Shown here: in pieces, positions 13,881 through 23,887 of the stretch | Layout: the number at the start of each line of letters is the position of its first letter | Numbering within the stretch: the stretch's first letter is position 1 | Source: Coleofasciculus sp. LEGE 07092 | GTDB taxonomy: Bacteria > Cyanobacteriota > Cyanobacteriia > Cyanobacteriales > Coleofasciculaceae | DNA: 34,815 bases | NCBI RefSeq assembly: GCF_015207375.1 | Contig: NZ_JADEWY010000071.1 | Span: 1-34,815, forward strand | Direction of reading: 5' to 3' | Notes under the pieces: model-generated | Seen by the model: only the letters and a program-made list of their open reading frames with translations | Databases searched by the model: none | What the model was told of the DNA's origin: nothing | Made by a program: the position numbers and the translations under genes

Positions 13881-15707
13881 TTAGGGGTTTACTGGGACTA
13901 AATTCTGCTGGTGAGTTGGAGAATGTCCATAACTCTCACTCTGCTCTCCCCTCTCGTTGTTACCCTGCTCATTTCTAGAAGTTTCCACCAACTGTTTCGG
14001 CATCAAAGACTCAACTAAACTTAAAGGCATGGGGTCTTGACTGAGGTATTCAGCATAACCAGCATTTAAGTAAGGCTGGTATTCGGGTTGCTCGGCAATA
14101 TAAGTTTTAAAAAACGCTACACTCAATGCCTGCATATAGTTGAAAGCAATCTGTGGATCAGGACCGAGTACTGGCGCAGGTAGAGCAATGTCATCTGGTG
14201 ATGGTGCTAGGGCAGAAAAATGCGTTCCTTTATTCAGCAAGACGAGATACTTCTCAGGTGTTGTTAGCCAGGTAAAAGGTCGAATCTGTTCTGGCAAGGC
14301 GGGTGCTACGGTATCGTTACTACCCGCAACCAGCATTAAAGGGATTTGAATCTGACTGAATTGAGATTGTCCAAAGATTGTACTGCCAACTGGATTGATA
14401 GCGATCGCTGCCTTCACTCGCGGATCTCGAAACTGATAGTCAGTCTGGGGTAACTCTAAGGCACGGCATTGAAGAAGCAACGACAAATTCAAGGAATTAT
14501 CCAACTGGGCACAATCTTCTTCTAATTGCTCGAAATTAATGTTGGCTCCCGCTAGTGCCAGTGCTGTGTAACCTCCAAAAGACTGACCGACTACACCAAC
14601 ATCTTGCAAGTTTAGCTGTTCTCCATAAGCCTGTTCTAGTTCATCTAGCAAAAACTGGATATCCAGGGGGCGGTTAATTAATTCTGACGGTGGCGTTACC
14701 TCATTGGCAAGACCTTTACTCAACGCCTGCAATTGCTCGGCATTACTTCCCGGATGTTCTGGTACGGCGACGGCAAATCCATAGGAAGCCAGGTGCTGGG
14801 CTAAATAGGCGAACGTCATCCGCTCGGAACCGAGTCCGTGGGAAATAACAACCACAGGAAACGTTGCCGTCTCCTCCTTTGGAGGACTAGAGGGAATGGG
14901 CAAATACAGATCGACTGGCAACCTTCGCCCCCGACTCTGATCAGTGAGTGTCAGCGTTTGTTTGGTATAGGTGAAGGAGCCGCTTTGCTGCAAATCGGGT
15001 AGTTCCGAGAAATCCGGTGGAAGTTGGATAGGATATTCAACGTCAGTCCAGGCTCTAGCTTCTGTAAACGATTGCTGATTCACTGTGGCGATCGCCTGTT
15101 GAGTTCGTCGGCTAAGTGCCGATAACTCCTCAATCAGCTCAAAACTACGGGTTGAGTTGATCCGAATTCCATAGGTGGGAAACTCCCGCAGTACATTTAA
15201 CAGGGTAAAACCCTCTGGATCAGCAGCCGCTTTGATTAGTGCCGCCCGAATCGCATAAAAGCCATCTTGACCGGCTTTGGTTTGAATCACTTCCCCTAAC
15301 CGTCTCAAGATTGCTTCGCCTTGGGGTGAATAGAGAAATTGAGCGATCGCTACAGGAGTAACCTCAATGGGGGTGATCAGGGCTTGGCGCAACTGTTCTA
15401 GTTGCTGCGGATCTACATAGTTCGCATAAAAGGCTAATTCCGGTTCAATTTTGCCTTCTTTGGCATAGGCTTCTAGAGCTGAGATCGGCAGAGAAAATTC
15501 TAACAGACCGTAGGGAAAATAAATCTCCTCCGCTCCCTGCACTGGAGTCGGTATTACCACCGGAGCGATGGACAATCCCAGATTCAGCAGAGCAATCCCC
15601 AGTCCCGTGCGTAGCTTGACTGCCCAAGCCTTCCAGGATAAGCTCTCTATCGTGTCAGTGAGTCTGGGTTGCAAACACTCGTGTGATACCATGGCGTACC
15701 TACTCAC
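13881..15707 (-). CDS. Secreted DUF1400 / alpha-beta hydrolase esterase
   Basis: 608 residues from GTG 15707; ATG 15692, with AGGT upstream, is at least as likely. A signal sequence (GLGIALLNLGLSIAPVVIPT) ends near Ala59. Residues about 60-215 form a DUF1400 domain (YFPYGLLEFSLPISALEAYA and following). Residues about 245-560 form an alpha/beta hydrolase resembling PAF-acetylhydrolase or chlorophyllase-type esterases: oxyanion region ISHGLGSER (288-296), nucleophile Ser376 in GQSFGG, Asp465 in GSNDTVAP, and His496 in GTHFS. All three catalytic residues are present, so a secreted or periplasmic lipase or esterase is expected; the substrate is unknown. The last 35 residues are polar and probably disordered. 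Single gene with a long upstream region. Confidence 0.9.
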   Translation of the reverse strand: MSRYAMVSHECLQPRLTDTIESLSWKAWAVKLRTGLGIALLNLGLSIAPVVIPTPVQGAEEIYFPYGLLEFSLPISALEAYAKEGKIEPELAFYANYVDPQQLEQLRQALITPIEVTPVAIAQFLYSPQGEAILRRLGEVIQTKAGQDGFYAIRAALIKAAADPEGFTLLNVLREFPTYGIRINSTRSFELIEELSALSRRTQQAIATVNQQSFTEARAWTDVEYPIQLPPDFSELPDLQQSGSFTYTKQTLTLTDQSRGRRLPVDLYLPIPSSPPKEETATFPVVVISHGLGSERMTFAYLAQHLASYGFAVAVPEHPGSNAEQLQALSKGLANEVTPPSELINRPLDIQFLLDELEQAYGEQLNLQDVGVVGQSFGGYTALALAGANINFEQLEEDCAQLDNSLNLSLLLQCRALELPQTDYQFRDPRVKAAIAINPVGSTIFGQSQFSQIQIPLMLVAGSNDTVAPALPEQIRPFTWLTTPEKYLVLLNKGTHFSALAPSPDDIALPAPVLGPDPQIAFNYMQALSVAFFKTYIAEQPEYQPYLNAGYAEYLSQDPMPLSLVESLMPKQLVETSRNEQGNNERGEQSESYGHSPTHQQNLVPVNP

Positions 15708-16497
15708 CTACTTTGCGATCGCCATAGCGTCTGAGCTGACACGAGCAGAATGAACGCCCGAAATCAAGGATCTAAAACTTGCCAGTTCAATGTCCAACCG
15801 TTTGAAGCTGATTCCCCACACCATTACATTATCCTATTCGATATCCACAGCCTGTACCCATTAAAGGCAGCGCTTTAGCTTGGAAAAAGTAGCATCATCT
15901 TATAGATTTAGCTGCATCCGAGATGCACTCGTAAATTCTCTGATCATGCCTCCTTCAACATTTGATAACCTTTCGAGAATTTCCTCTGTAAAACCGATAA
16001 ATTTATGACTTAAGCTTTACCCTCTTCTTCAACATTAACGTTTCACTATCCGGAGACTCCCCATCTCCTTTTTTAAATACTGGCTCCCACCTCTATTTCC
16101 TTCACTAGAATTTTACCCGAAAAGTGATGATTGTATAGGATTGCTGACTTTTTATGGCATCTTTGCTTTGAACTCAGGTATCCCCTAATGGCGGCTTTGC
16201 TCTTTGAAGCCTTTTCAAGACGGCAGTGAGAGTCAAGGTGGTCTTAAAATCGGGTCAATATCCCAGAGTAAAATTAGCCGACTGTCTTAAAGGTTCATTT
16301 ATGTTTCTGTCTAACTTGTCTGCCGAATAAACCAACCCGTTTTAGAAAAAATCTGATAAGTTTTTAAAACAGTGTTTCTTGCAAACCACTGGGGAATCTC
16401 AGGAGGTTGACATCTGTAAAAGATTGCGATTGGTTTTATTGCCAAAGCTTATAGCGTTTTGGCAAGAGCCGCTCTGTTTAGTCATGGGGGAACAATC
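15708..16497. other. Long intergenic region between divergent genes
   Basis: 790 bp between the DUF1400 gene (minus) and argF (plus), so it should hold both promoters. I found no frame of credible length, no tRNA-like cloverleaf and no clear operator. A 13-codon frame near 16189 is too short to support. An AGGAGG-like sequence at 16400 has no gene behind it. Confidence 0.5.
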
Positions 16498-17415
16498 ATG
16501 AAGGTATTGAAAGGGCGAGATTTGCTGAGTTTAGCAGACTGCAGTGCTGATGAAATTCAACAACTGTTGCATTTAGCAGCTCAGTTAAAAGCAGGTCAAG
16601 TTAACTTACGTTGTGATAAGGTACTAGGGCTTTTATTCTATAAAGCCTCTACTCGAACGCGAGTTAGTTTTTCAGTAGCAATGTACCAACTCGGCGGTCA
16701 GGTTATTGACTTGAATCCTAATGTTACCCAGGTAGGGCGGGGAGAACCTATAGTAGATACGGCGCGAGTCTTAGATCGGTATCTGGATATCTTGGCAATT
16801 CGCACCTTTGAGCAGACCGAACTGCAAACCTTTGCCGACTATGCTCACATTCCTATTATCAACGCCCTGACTGACCTGGAGCATCCCTGTCAAGTACTAG
16901 CAGATTTGTTAACGATTCAGGAGTGCTTTGGCTCCTTAGCTGGGGCAACGGTGACGTATCTGGGAGATGGCAATAACGTCGCTCATTCACTCATGTTGGG
17001 GTGTGCTCTTACGGGGGTGAATGTCAGAATTGCCACACCACCAGGGTATCAACCCGATCAAAGCGTTGTAGAACGGGCAAAGCAAATGGCGACGGGTAGC
17101 GAAGTAATTGTTACGAATGACCCAGTAACTGCCGTAAAAGGGGCGAATGTTGTTTACACGGATGTCTGGGCAAGTATGGGTCAGGAAAATTCTGCCGATA
17201 CCCGCATCCCAGTTTTTCAACCTTATCAGCTTAACCAACAACTGCTGAGTATGGCTGAATCCGACGCCATTGTTCTACATTGCTTGCCCGCTCATCGAGG
17301 AGAAGAAATTACCGAGGAAGTGATGGAAGGAGCGCAGTCGCGGCTTTGGGATCAGGCAGAAAACCGGATGCATGCACAAAAAGCTTTGCTGGTTAGTCTG
17401 TTAGGAGTCGAGTGA
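16498..17415 (+). CDS. argF: Ornithine carbamoyltransferase
   Basis: 305 residues from ATG 16498, preceded by GGGGGAA; an in-frame start at 16459 would add an unusual leader. The enzyme transfers the carbamoyl group of carbamoyl phosphate to ornithine to make citrulline in arginine synthesis. Carbamoyl-phosphate motif STRTR is at 51-55, HPCQ at 129-132, ornithine loop DVWASMGQE at 222-230, and catalytic HCLPAHRGEE at 261-270. Length and motifs are normal for the cytoplasmic trimer. It stands 224 bp upstream of lexA in the same direction but is probably a separate unit, because lexA has its own operator in the gap. No ARG box was recognised. Confidence 0.97.
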   Translation: MKVLKGRDLLSLADCSADEIQQLLHLAAQLKAGQVNLRCDKVLGLLFYKASTRTRVSFSVAMYQLGGQVIDLNPNVTQVGRGEPIVDTARVLDRYLDILAIRTFEQTELQTFADYAHIPIINALTDLEHPCQVLADLLTIQECFGSLAGATVTYLGDGNNVAHSLMLGCALTGVNVRIATPPGYQPDQSVVERAKQMATGSEVIVTNDPVTAVKGANVVYTDVWASMGQENSADTRIPVFQPYQLNQQLLSMAESDAIVLHCLPAHRGEEITEEVMEGAQSRLWDQAENRMHAQKALLVSLLGVE

Positions 17416-17473
17416 ATTGTAAAAAAAATTCTGCAAAACACCCACCCCGACTGGACAAATTAGAGCATTTAAT

Positions 17474-17487
17474 AGTACTAATGTTCT
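17474..17487 (+). promoter_or_regulatory. LexA (SOS) box upstream of lexA
   Basis: AGTACTAATGTTCT fits the cyanobacterial LexA consensus RGTACNNNDGTWCB at every position. It lies 153 bp before the lexA start, as expected for autoregulation through a leader. A second AGTAC at 17494 lacks the right half. Confidence 0.75.
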
Positions 17488-17639
17488 ATAGATAGTACTA
17501 TTCAGCTTTGGCATGAATTGTTCTAATTCAAAACTGTGTAGGGGCGGGTTTACTCATAGCTTGAGAGGTCACTCAACTGTCAGGCTATCCCCTCCTACAA
17601 CGACTGTCTCAATCACTCAAAACAATTTTTTGTAGGATT

Positions 17640-18272
17640 ATGGAATCCCTCACTCAAGCCCAGCAAGAACTTTATGATTGGCTGGTGGAATACATTCAAA
17701 CCTCAAAACACGCCCCTTCCATTCGGCAAATGATGCGAGCGATGAATTTGCGATCGCCTGCACCCATTCAGAGCCGCTTGGAACATTTGCGTGGGAAAGG
17801 ATACATTGACTGGACGGAAGGAAAAGCCCGCACGATTCGGATTTTAGGCGCTGCTAACCAGGGAGTTCCCATCTTGGGGGCTATTACGGCGGGGGGGTTG
17901 GTGGAACCCTTCACCGAAGCTGTCGAGCATCTGGATTTTTCGGGTACGTTCTCTCAAATCGGTAACTTTGCCCTGCGAGTCACTGGTGACAGCATGATTG
18001 AAGACTTAATTGCCGAAGGGGATTTGGTCATCATGCGACCCGTCCCCGACCCAGAGCAACTCAAAAACGGTCTGATTGTCGCTGCTAGAGTAGAAGGGCA
18101 AGGCACAACCTTAAAACGCTTCTACCGAGAGGGTGATAGGGTGACGCTGAAACCGTCTAATTCTAAATACCTTCCCATTGAGGTAACGGCAACTAACGTG
18201 CAGGTACAGGGCGTCTTGGTCGGAGTATGGCGCGGCTGTGATCCGAATGTTAAACCCACAGGGAGATATTAA
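17640..18272 (+). CDS. lexA: LexA repressor
   Basis: 210 residues. Residues 1-65 form the winged-helix DNA-binding domain (APSIRQMMRAMNLRSPAPIQ is the recognition region). The self-cleavage site is Ala84-Gly85 in ITAGGLVEP, the nucleophile is Ser118 in TGDSMIED, and the general base is Lys159 in TTLKR. All the residues needed for RecA-stimulated autoproteolysis are therefore present, unlike Synechocystis LexA, which lacks some of them. This suggests a true SOS regulator that controls DNA-repair genes and itself through the box at 17474-17487. Start ATG 17640 follows TAGGAT. Confidence 0.96.
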   Translation: MESLTQAQQELYDWLVEYIQTSKHAPSIRQMMRAMNLRSPAPIQSRLEHLRGKGYIDWTEGKARTIRILGAANQGVPILGAITAGGLVEPFTEAVEHLDFSGTFSQIGNFALRVTGDSMIEDLIAEGDLVIMRPVPDPEQLKNGLIVAARVEGQGTTLKRFYREGDRVTLKPSNSKYLPIEVTATNVQVQGVLVGVWRGCDPNVKPTGRY

Positions 18273-18394
18273 CGGCAGTAAAACGCTGTTGATCAACGTT
18301 GTTTAGCCCATTTTCTCCATGTTGGCTACAATTTTTTGGCTCCCCCCTTACTCAGGGGGATGGGGGGGCAATCTGTAGTGCATTAAAGGAGAAA

Positions 18395-18415
18395 GGGAGT
18401 AGGGAGTGGGGAGTG
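18395..18415. repeat. STRR heptamer array (GGGAGTR x3)
   Basis: GGGAGTA, GGGAGTG, GGGAGTG in tandem. It is the reverse-complement type of the array at 10244-10263. Confidence 0.7.
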
Positions 18416-18422
18416 GGTAAGT

Positions 18423-18526
18423 TATAGCAACTGCCAAGACGGTTAGGACATATATGAATTTAGTAGAGACGTTCCGCCGGAACGTCTCTACCAGAGTTTG
18501 TCCTAAGATATGTGTCCACTGCTATA
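18423..18526. mobile_element. 104-bp foldback element (MITE-like)
   Basis: TATAGCA at the left end and TGCTATA at the right end are exact inverted repeats, followed inward by imperfectly paired arms (GGTTAGGACATAT with ATATCTTAGGACA). In the middle is a perfect 13-bp stem, GTAGAGACGTTCC/GGAACGTCTCTAC, around 3 nt. There is no coding capacity. TA at both outer edges would suit an IS630/Tc1-type insertion. It ends 14 bp before the start codon of the next gene. Confidence 0.6.
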
Positions 18527-18540
18527 CTTTGAAAAGATGA

Positions 18541-19875
18541 ATGGATAAAGAACTATTACAAAAACTTGACAAAGAGAGGATTCGATTTATGCGCATCCTC
18601 TGGTGTGATAATGCCAACCTCATACGGGGTAAAGCAGTACATCGAAGAACCTTATCGGACTATCTCAAACATGGTGTTGGTATTTCCGCAATCCAGCAGG
18701 CGCTTCCTGTGATGTATGATGCTCCAGTGACTGGCAGTGGCTTGGAATCAGTCGGTGAGATTAGGTTGGTGCCAGACTGGAATACTTTTACTCCCTTACC
18801 CTATACTGCCGGTCACGCTCGTGTTATCGGAGATATGGTTTTGGGCGGTTCTCCCTGGAATTGCTGCCCTCGAAACTTTCTAAAACGGATGGTAGCTGAT
18901 GCTCAGGAGGAAGGGTTAGAAGTCATTGCCGCCTTCGAGAATAAGTTTTACCTGTTGCGGCGAACACCTGATGGCATTGTGCCTGCGGATAAAACGGTTT
19001 TTGCCTCAACCTTGGCGATGGACTTGCACCAAGAGGTAATTGATGATATAGCAGAAGCTTTGATAGAGCAAAGAATGCTGGTGGAGCAGTATTATCCAGA
19101 ATCGGGGTCAGGTCAGCAGAAAATCTCAGTACTGTATAGTAATGCTTTAGGAGCAGCCGATCAGCAGATTGCTTTCCGAGAGACAGTGCGAGTTATTGCT
19201 CTCAAACATGGACTCATAGCCTCATTTTTACCCAAAATCTTTGCCAATCAACCTGGTAGCCCTTGCCACCTTCACCTCAGTCTCTGGCAAGAGGGCGAGA
19301 ATCTTTTATCCCATCCAGACGGTAATGGGGAGCTTTCAGAGGTTGCCGGTTCTTTCGTTTCCGGAATCCTCCACCACCTCCCAGCACTGATGGCACTGAC
19401 GGCACCTAGTACTAATTCCTATCGCCGAATTCTTCCCCACTGTCCAAGTGGGGCATTTTGCTGTTGGGGCATGGATAATCAGGAAGCGGCGGTGCGAGTA
19501 CCCACTCACCCAGAACCACCCAGCCCCACTCAGTTTGAACTCAAAACGGTAGATGCTACAGCGAATCCCTATTTGGCGTTGGGGGCAGTTATTGCGGCTG
19601 GATTAGATGGGGTTCGCAAGGGTTGGGAACTAGGAACACCCACCGTAGTTGATCCGGAAAGGATAACGGCAGGGGAATCTAGTTTGGGTGGTATTGAGCG
19701 ATTGCCTGCAACTTTAGGAGAGGCTATTGAGAAACTCAGTAGCGATCGCGTTTTATTAGATGCTTTGGGTGAGGATTTGGCTCAAGCTTATCTGGCAGTT
19801 CGCAAAGCCGAGTGGGAAGCCATGAACGTTTTAGATTTGGATGCGGAAGTGAAATTGTTGTTGGAGCGATATTAA
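18541..19875 (+). CDS. Glutamine synthetase family protein, atypical metal site
   Basis: 444 residues with a clear GS fold: a beta-grasp N-terminus (VGEIRLVPDWNTFTPLPY near 71-88) and a C-terminal catalytic domain with PGSPCHLHLSL (238-248), APSTNSYRRILP (288-299), NQEAAVRVP (313-321) and FELKTVDATANPYLALGAV (332-350). Relatives such as GlnT and gamma-glutamylpolyamine synthetases ligate ammonia or amines to glutamate using ATP. Aligned by eye with Salmonella GlnA, metal ligands E129, E212, H269 and E357 correspond to E133, E187, H243 and E333, but E131 and E220 fall on Lys135 (FENKFYL) and Lys194 (SGSGQQKI). Activity is therefore doubtful or altered. ATG 18541 is only 14 bp after the foldback element. 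Confidence 0.85.
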   Translation: MDKELLQKLDKERIRFMRILWCDNANLIRGKAVHRRTLSDYLKHGVGISAIQQALPVMYDAPVTGSGLESVGEIRLVPDWNTFTPLPYTAGHARVIGDMVLGGSPWNCCPRNFLKRMVADAQEEGLEVIAAFENKFYLLRRTPDGIVPADKTVFASTLAMDLHQEVIDDIAEALIEQRMLVEQYYPESGSGQQKISVLYSNALGAADQQIAFRETVRVIALKHGLIASFLPKIFANQPGSPCHLHLSLWQEGENLLSHPDGNGELSEVAGSFVSGILHHLPALMALTAPSTNSYRRILPHCPSGAFCCWGMDNQEAAVRVPTHPEPPSPTQFELKTVDATANPYLALGAVIAAGLDGVRKGWELGTPTVVDPERITAGESSLGGIERLPATLGEAIEKLSSDRVLLDALGEDLAQAYLAVRKAEWEAMNVLDLDAEVKLLLERY

Positions 19876-19916
19876 AAATTGCTGTAGTTCCTCCAACCTG
19901 AGAATGCTGCATTTAG

Positions 19917-19936
19917 CCCCCCTAGCCCAAGGGGGG
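19917..19936. terminator. Bidirectional hairpin between convergent genes
   Basis: CCCCCCT (19917-19923) pairs with AGGGGGG (19930-19936) around 6 nt. It lies 42 bp after the glutamine synthetase-like stop and 65 bp after the stop of the convergent PPC-like gene, so it can serve both. It lacks a strong T-run. Confidence 0.5.
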
Positions 19937-20000
19937 ACTGTACCAAATTGACTCGCAAACTGCTGTAAGTTGACACCAATGAGCAATATCGTGCCTACTG

Positions 20001-21212
20001 TTAGCGAATAATACAAATTCCACCGATTTCTACAGTGCATCCCTGCGGTTTTTTCGCCTGCTCCAAGCTGCGGGTGCTGGCATTATAGGTATATTCTCCC
20101 GCTGGAAACACTCGGTTGGGATTGGCACAATAGCGATAGGTTTGATTCCCTTCAGGATAAGACACGACAACCAAGGAACTGGTTGATGCCGGACAGTTAT
20201 CCAAAACAGTTAATCCAAACTCTCTTGCCAAGGTTTGTTTTCTAGAATCTGTGGTTTGGTTCGGTGTTGTTGGAGAGGATGGAGTTTGAGCAGCAGGTGC
20301 TCCCGGCTTTAATTCACCAGCCCTCAGGTCATAGGTATATTCTCCAGCCCGGACAAAGCGGGTGGGGTTGGCGCAGTAGGTATAGGTTTGACCGTATTCT
20401 GGAAAGTAAGCCACTACTAACGAAGTCTTTACGGCAGGGCAGTTCTCTAGAACCGTTAAGCCATACTCATTTTGAAGCAGTTGCCGTCTGGGATCTGTCG
20501 TTGGATTGGCTGGAGTTTGGGCAGTGGGCGCTCCTGGGTTTAATCGATCCGTTCTAGCGTCATAAGTATACTGTCCTGCCTGAAGCAGACGGTTGGGAGT
20601 AGCGCAGTAGGTATAGGTTTGATCGGGTTCAGGGAAGTAAACGACGGCTAAGGAACCTCTAGCGGGGGGACAGTTATCTAGAACCCTCAAGCCATAGTCA
20701 GTTTCTAGAAGTTGTCTTCGTTTATCTGTGGGTTGAGTTGTTGGAGGTTGAGCCGTTGTCTGTGCGCTAATTCCTGAAATGGAAAGCGCATACCTGCCTC
20801 TGGTAGTGTTTTGACCTAAAACGAGAAGTCTGTATTCCCCAGTAGTAGGGACTTGATACCGCAGGGAATTACTTTTGTCAGTATAAGCAACTTGATTGCC
20901 TGTCTCAGACGAGGTCAGAACTAAGGTTGGCGAGAGATTGCTACCATCTTCAACATTCACTGAAGCTTGGATAGTATCGCCCCGTTGAGCATTAAAAATG
21001 TACTCCTCACCAGCAGCCATCTGTAAGGGAGTGTCTCGAAGAGATTCGTTTCGATAGCGGAAGACAGGAGATGTCGTCTGGATGAATCCATTAACTGTTT
21101 CACCATTCTTCAGCCGGGTAGCTGCTTCGGACAGATTAACAGCGATCGCGAGTATCATTCCTGTCACTGCCACAGTTGCAGCAACTCGATTGAAAAGTTT
21201 ACGGATAATCAT
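20001..21212 (-). CDS. Secreted PPC-like protein with three Cys-pair repeats
   Basis: 403 residues. Signal peptide 1-31 (VAATVAVTGMILAIAVNL, cleavage near SEA-ATR). Residues about 65-146 resemble a PPC (bacterial pre-peptidase C-terminal) beta-sandwich, with FNAQRGDTIQASV and a TTGEYRLLVLG strand. Then come three tandem repeats of about 62 residues (about 165-228, 242-305 and 324-385), each with a YGL-x-VL(D/E)NCP start, a Y(F)PE-x-x-QTY-x-YC middle, an AGEYTYD-like strand and Thr/Pro-rich linkers between. Every repeat has one NCP Cys and one YC Cys, probably forming a disulphide; a fourth Cys pair follows at the C-terminus. No catalytic motif is visible. I infer an extracytoplasmic binding or structural protein. 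Confidence 0.8.
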   Translation of the reverse strand: MIIRKLFNRVAATVAVTGMILAIAVNLSEAATRLKNGETVNGFIQTTSPVFRYRNESLRDTPLQMAAGEEYIFNAQRGDTIQASVNVEDGSNLSPTLVLTSSETGNQVAYTDKSNSLRYQVPTTGEYRLLVLGQNTTRGRYALSISGISAQTTAQPPTTQPTDKRRQLLETDYGLRVLDNCPPARGSLAVVYFPEPDQTYTYCATPNRLLQAGQYTYDARTDRLNPGAPTAQTPANPTTDPRRQLLQNEYGLTVLENCPAVKTSLVVAYFPEYGQTYTYCANPTRFVRAGEYTYDLRAGELKPGAPAAQTPSSPTTPNQTTDSRKQTLAREFGLTVLDNCPASTSSLVVVSYPEGNQTYRYCANPNRVFPAGEYTYNASTRSLEQAKKPQGCTVEIGGICIIR

Positions 21213-21410
21213 GCACTATTTATTTCTGACAACAACAATTGGCTCGATGGCTTGGACAGATTATAGTCAGCCAGAGTTCCCCAATTGCAACCCTCTCAGG
21301 GCTTATTCTAGGAAAAGGGAAAAGGCGCTCATCTCTTGGCTGCCGTTTCCCTCTAGACCCAAAATTTAACATAGGGTGAGCCATTGCCCATCCTTTTGGT
21401 ACTGACGTGA

Positions 21411-22724
<1,314 letters not shown>

Positions 22725-22856
22725 TTAGTACCGATTGCACTATCACTTCAGGGTTCAGGATACGTCCCAAGCCGTTGAAGATTAGTATCTTTAAGGATGT
22801 CTTCAATCCCCACTTAACAGTAGCGCTTGGCTCTGGGAGAATCTAAGGAGGTATAG

Positions 22857-23609
22857 ATGCAGATTAAAGTATTGGCTCGGCGGCAATTCATTTTGCAAAG
22901 CTGTGCCACTTTGGGAACGGCACTACTGTTGAAGGCTTGCCAAAACCGTTCCACGTTTGCTACAGATCCAGAAACTTCTGATTTGGGAGATCGGGCTTTG
23001 TCTTTAGAATCCATCAACATTCCAGCGGCAAACGGTAAAGCACCAACCCACTTGATGGTGTGGTTACATGGTTGGGGGGCTAACTCCCAAGACTTGGCTC
23101 CCTTAGCGCCAGCGATGAACCTGCCGGACTACCAATTCCTGTTTCCGAATGCGCCGTTTCCCCATCCCAGCGTGCCAGGAGGGAAAATGTGGTACGACTT
23201 AGAAACTCAAGATTATCAGGGTTTAGCAGAAAGTCGGCAACAACTTGTTGACTGGCTGAAGTCGTTAGAAGGCAGTACAGGCGTTCCTCTGTCGCGCACG
23301 ATTTTAAGCGGGTTTTCCCAAGGTGGGGCAATGACGCTAGATGTGGGATTAACGCTGCCTGTGGCTGCTATAGTGTCTCTGAGTGGCTATTTACATTCAA
23401 AACCTGACTCTACAGCTCATAATTCTTTCCCCCCTGTTTTGCTCGTGCATGGTAAACAAGACTTAGTTGTGCCAGTTGCTGCGGCTCAAAATGCTCGGGA
23501 TAGTCTTACGGCTCTGGGAGTCGCCGTGAAGTATCAGGAGTTTAACATGGGTCACGAAATTCTCCCAGATGTTTTGACGCTGGTACACAGTTTTATAATC
23601 CAGTTATGA
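22857..23609 (+). CDS. Alpha/beta hydrolase (carboxylesterase/phospholipase type), probable Tat lipoprotein
   Basis: 250 residues. The N-terminus ARRQFILQSCATLGTALLLK followed by AC has a twin-arginine motif (RRQFI), a hydrophobic core and a lipobox-like end with Cys28, so export through Tat and lipid anchoring are likely. The rest is a small esterase fold: oxyanion strand VWLHGWGANSQD (68-79), nucleophile Ser154 in GFSQGG, Asp202 in HGKQDLVVP, and His233 in NMGHE. It resembles the YpfH/EstB carboxylesterase group. The start is well supported by AAGGAGG five bases upstream. The substrate is unknown. It is convergent with ileS. Confidence 0.9.
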   Translation: MQIKVLARRQFILQSCATLGTALLLKACQNRSTFATDPETSDLGDRALSLESINIPAANGKAPTHLMVWLHGWGANSQDLAPLAPAMNLPDYQFLFPNAPFPHPSVPGGKMWYDLETQDYQGLAESRQQLVDWLKSLEGSTGVPLSRTILSGFSQGGAMTLDVGLTLPVAAIVSLSGYLHSKPDSTAHNSFPPVLLVHGKQDLVVPVAAAQNARDSLTALGVAVKYQEFNMGHEILPDVLTLVHSFIIQL

Positions 23610-23661
23610 CTCAGAAAGGCAGAAGACTCTGGGACAGAGGGTAGAAGGTAATATCAAGTTC

Positions 23662-23870
23662 GTTTAATCTCAGATCTTGCACCAGTCTCACTAACAGCCA
23701 GTGGTTAAAACCACTGTCTCATAGCTGGCATTCGTCTTGCATACGACTGGATAAGACTTTCAGTCCATTTCAATGGACTTGAGCTATTAGCCCGGAGTTT
23801 GAACTCCGGGCTGATTTTCGGGTTTATCGACAAAGGTGCAAGATGTGAGTTTAATCTGAAATCTTGCACC
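23662..23870. repeat. Compound repeat with hairpins between convergent genes
   Basis: A 22-bp direct repeat (gtttaatct...atcttgcacc) occurs at 23662-23683 and 23849-23870. Between them are an inverted repeat GTCCATT/AATGGAC (23763-23778), the hairpin at 23789-23812, and GGTGCAAGAT (23836-23845), an exact inverse of ATCTTGCACC (23861-23870). No coding potential. It fills the gap between the esterase gene and ileS. Confidence 0.65.
23789..23812. terminator. Strong GC-rich hairpin, likely terminator
   Basis: AGCCCGGAGTT pairs perfectly with AACTCCGGGCT over 11 bp around a 2-nt loop, followed by GATTTTCGG on the plus strand. Its position between the two convergent genes suits transcription termination. 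Confidence 0.6.
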
Positions 23871-23887
23871 CTTCCCCACTCTCTTCA

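Noticed and set aside
16300..16497. NtcA box or riboswitch ahead of argF
   Set aside because: No GTAN8TAC with an associated -10 and no recognisable riboswitch fold could be found by eye.
23789..23812. tRNA or small structured RNA gene
   Set aside because: Only a simple 11-bp hairpin within repeat DNA; no cloverleaf or conserved T-loop.
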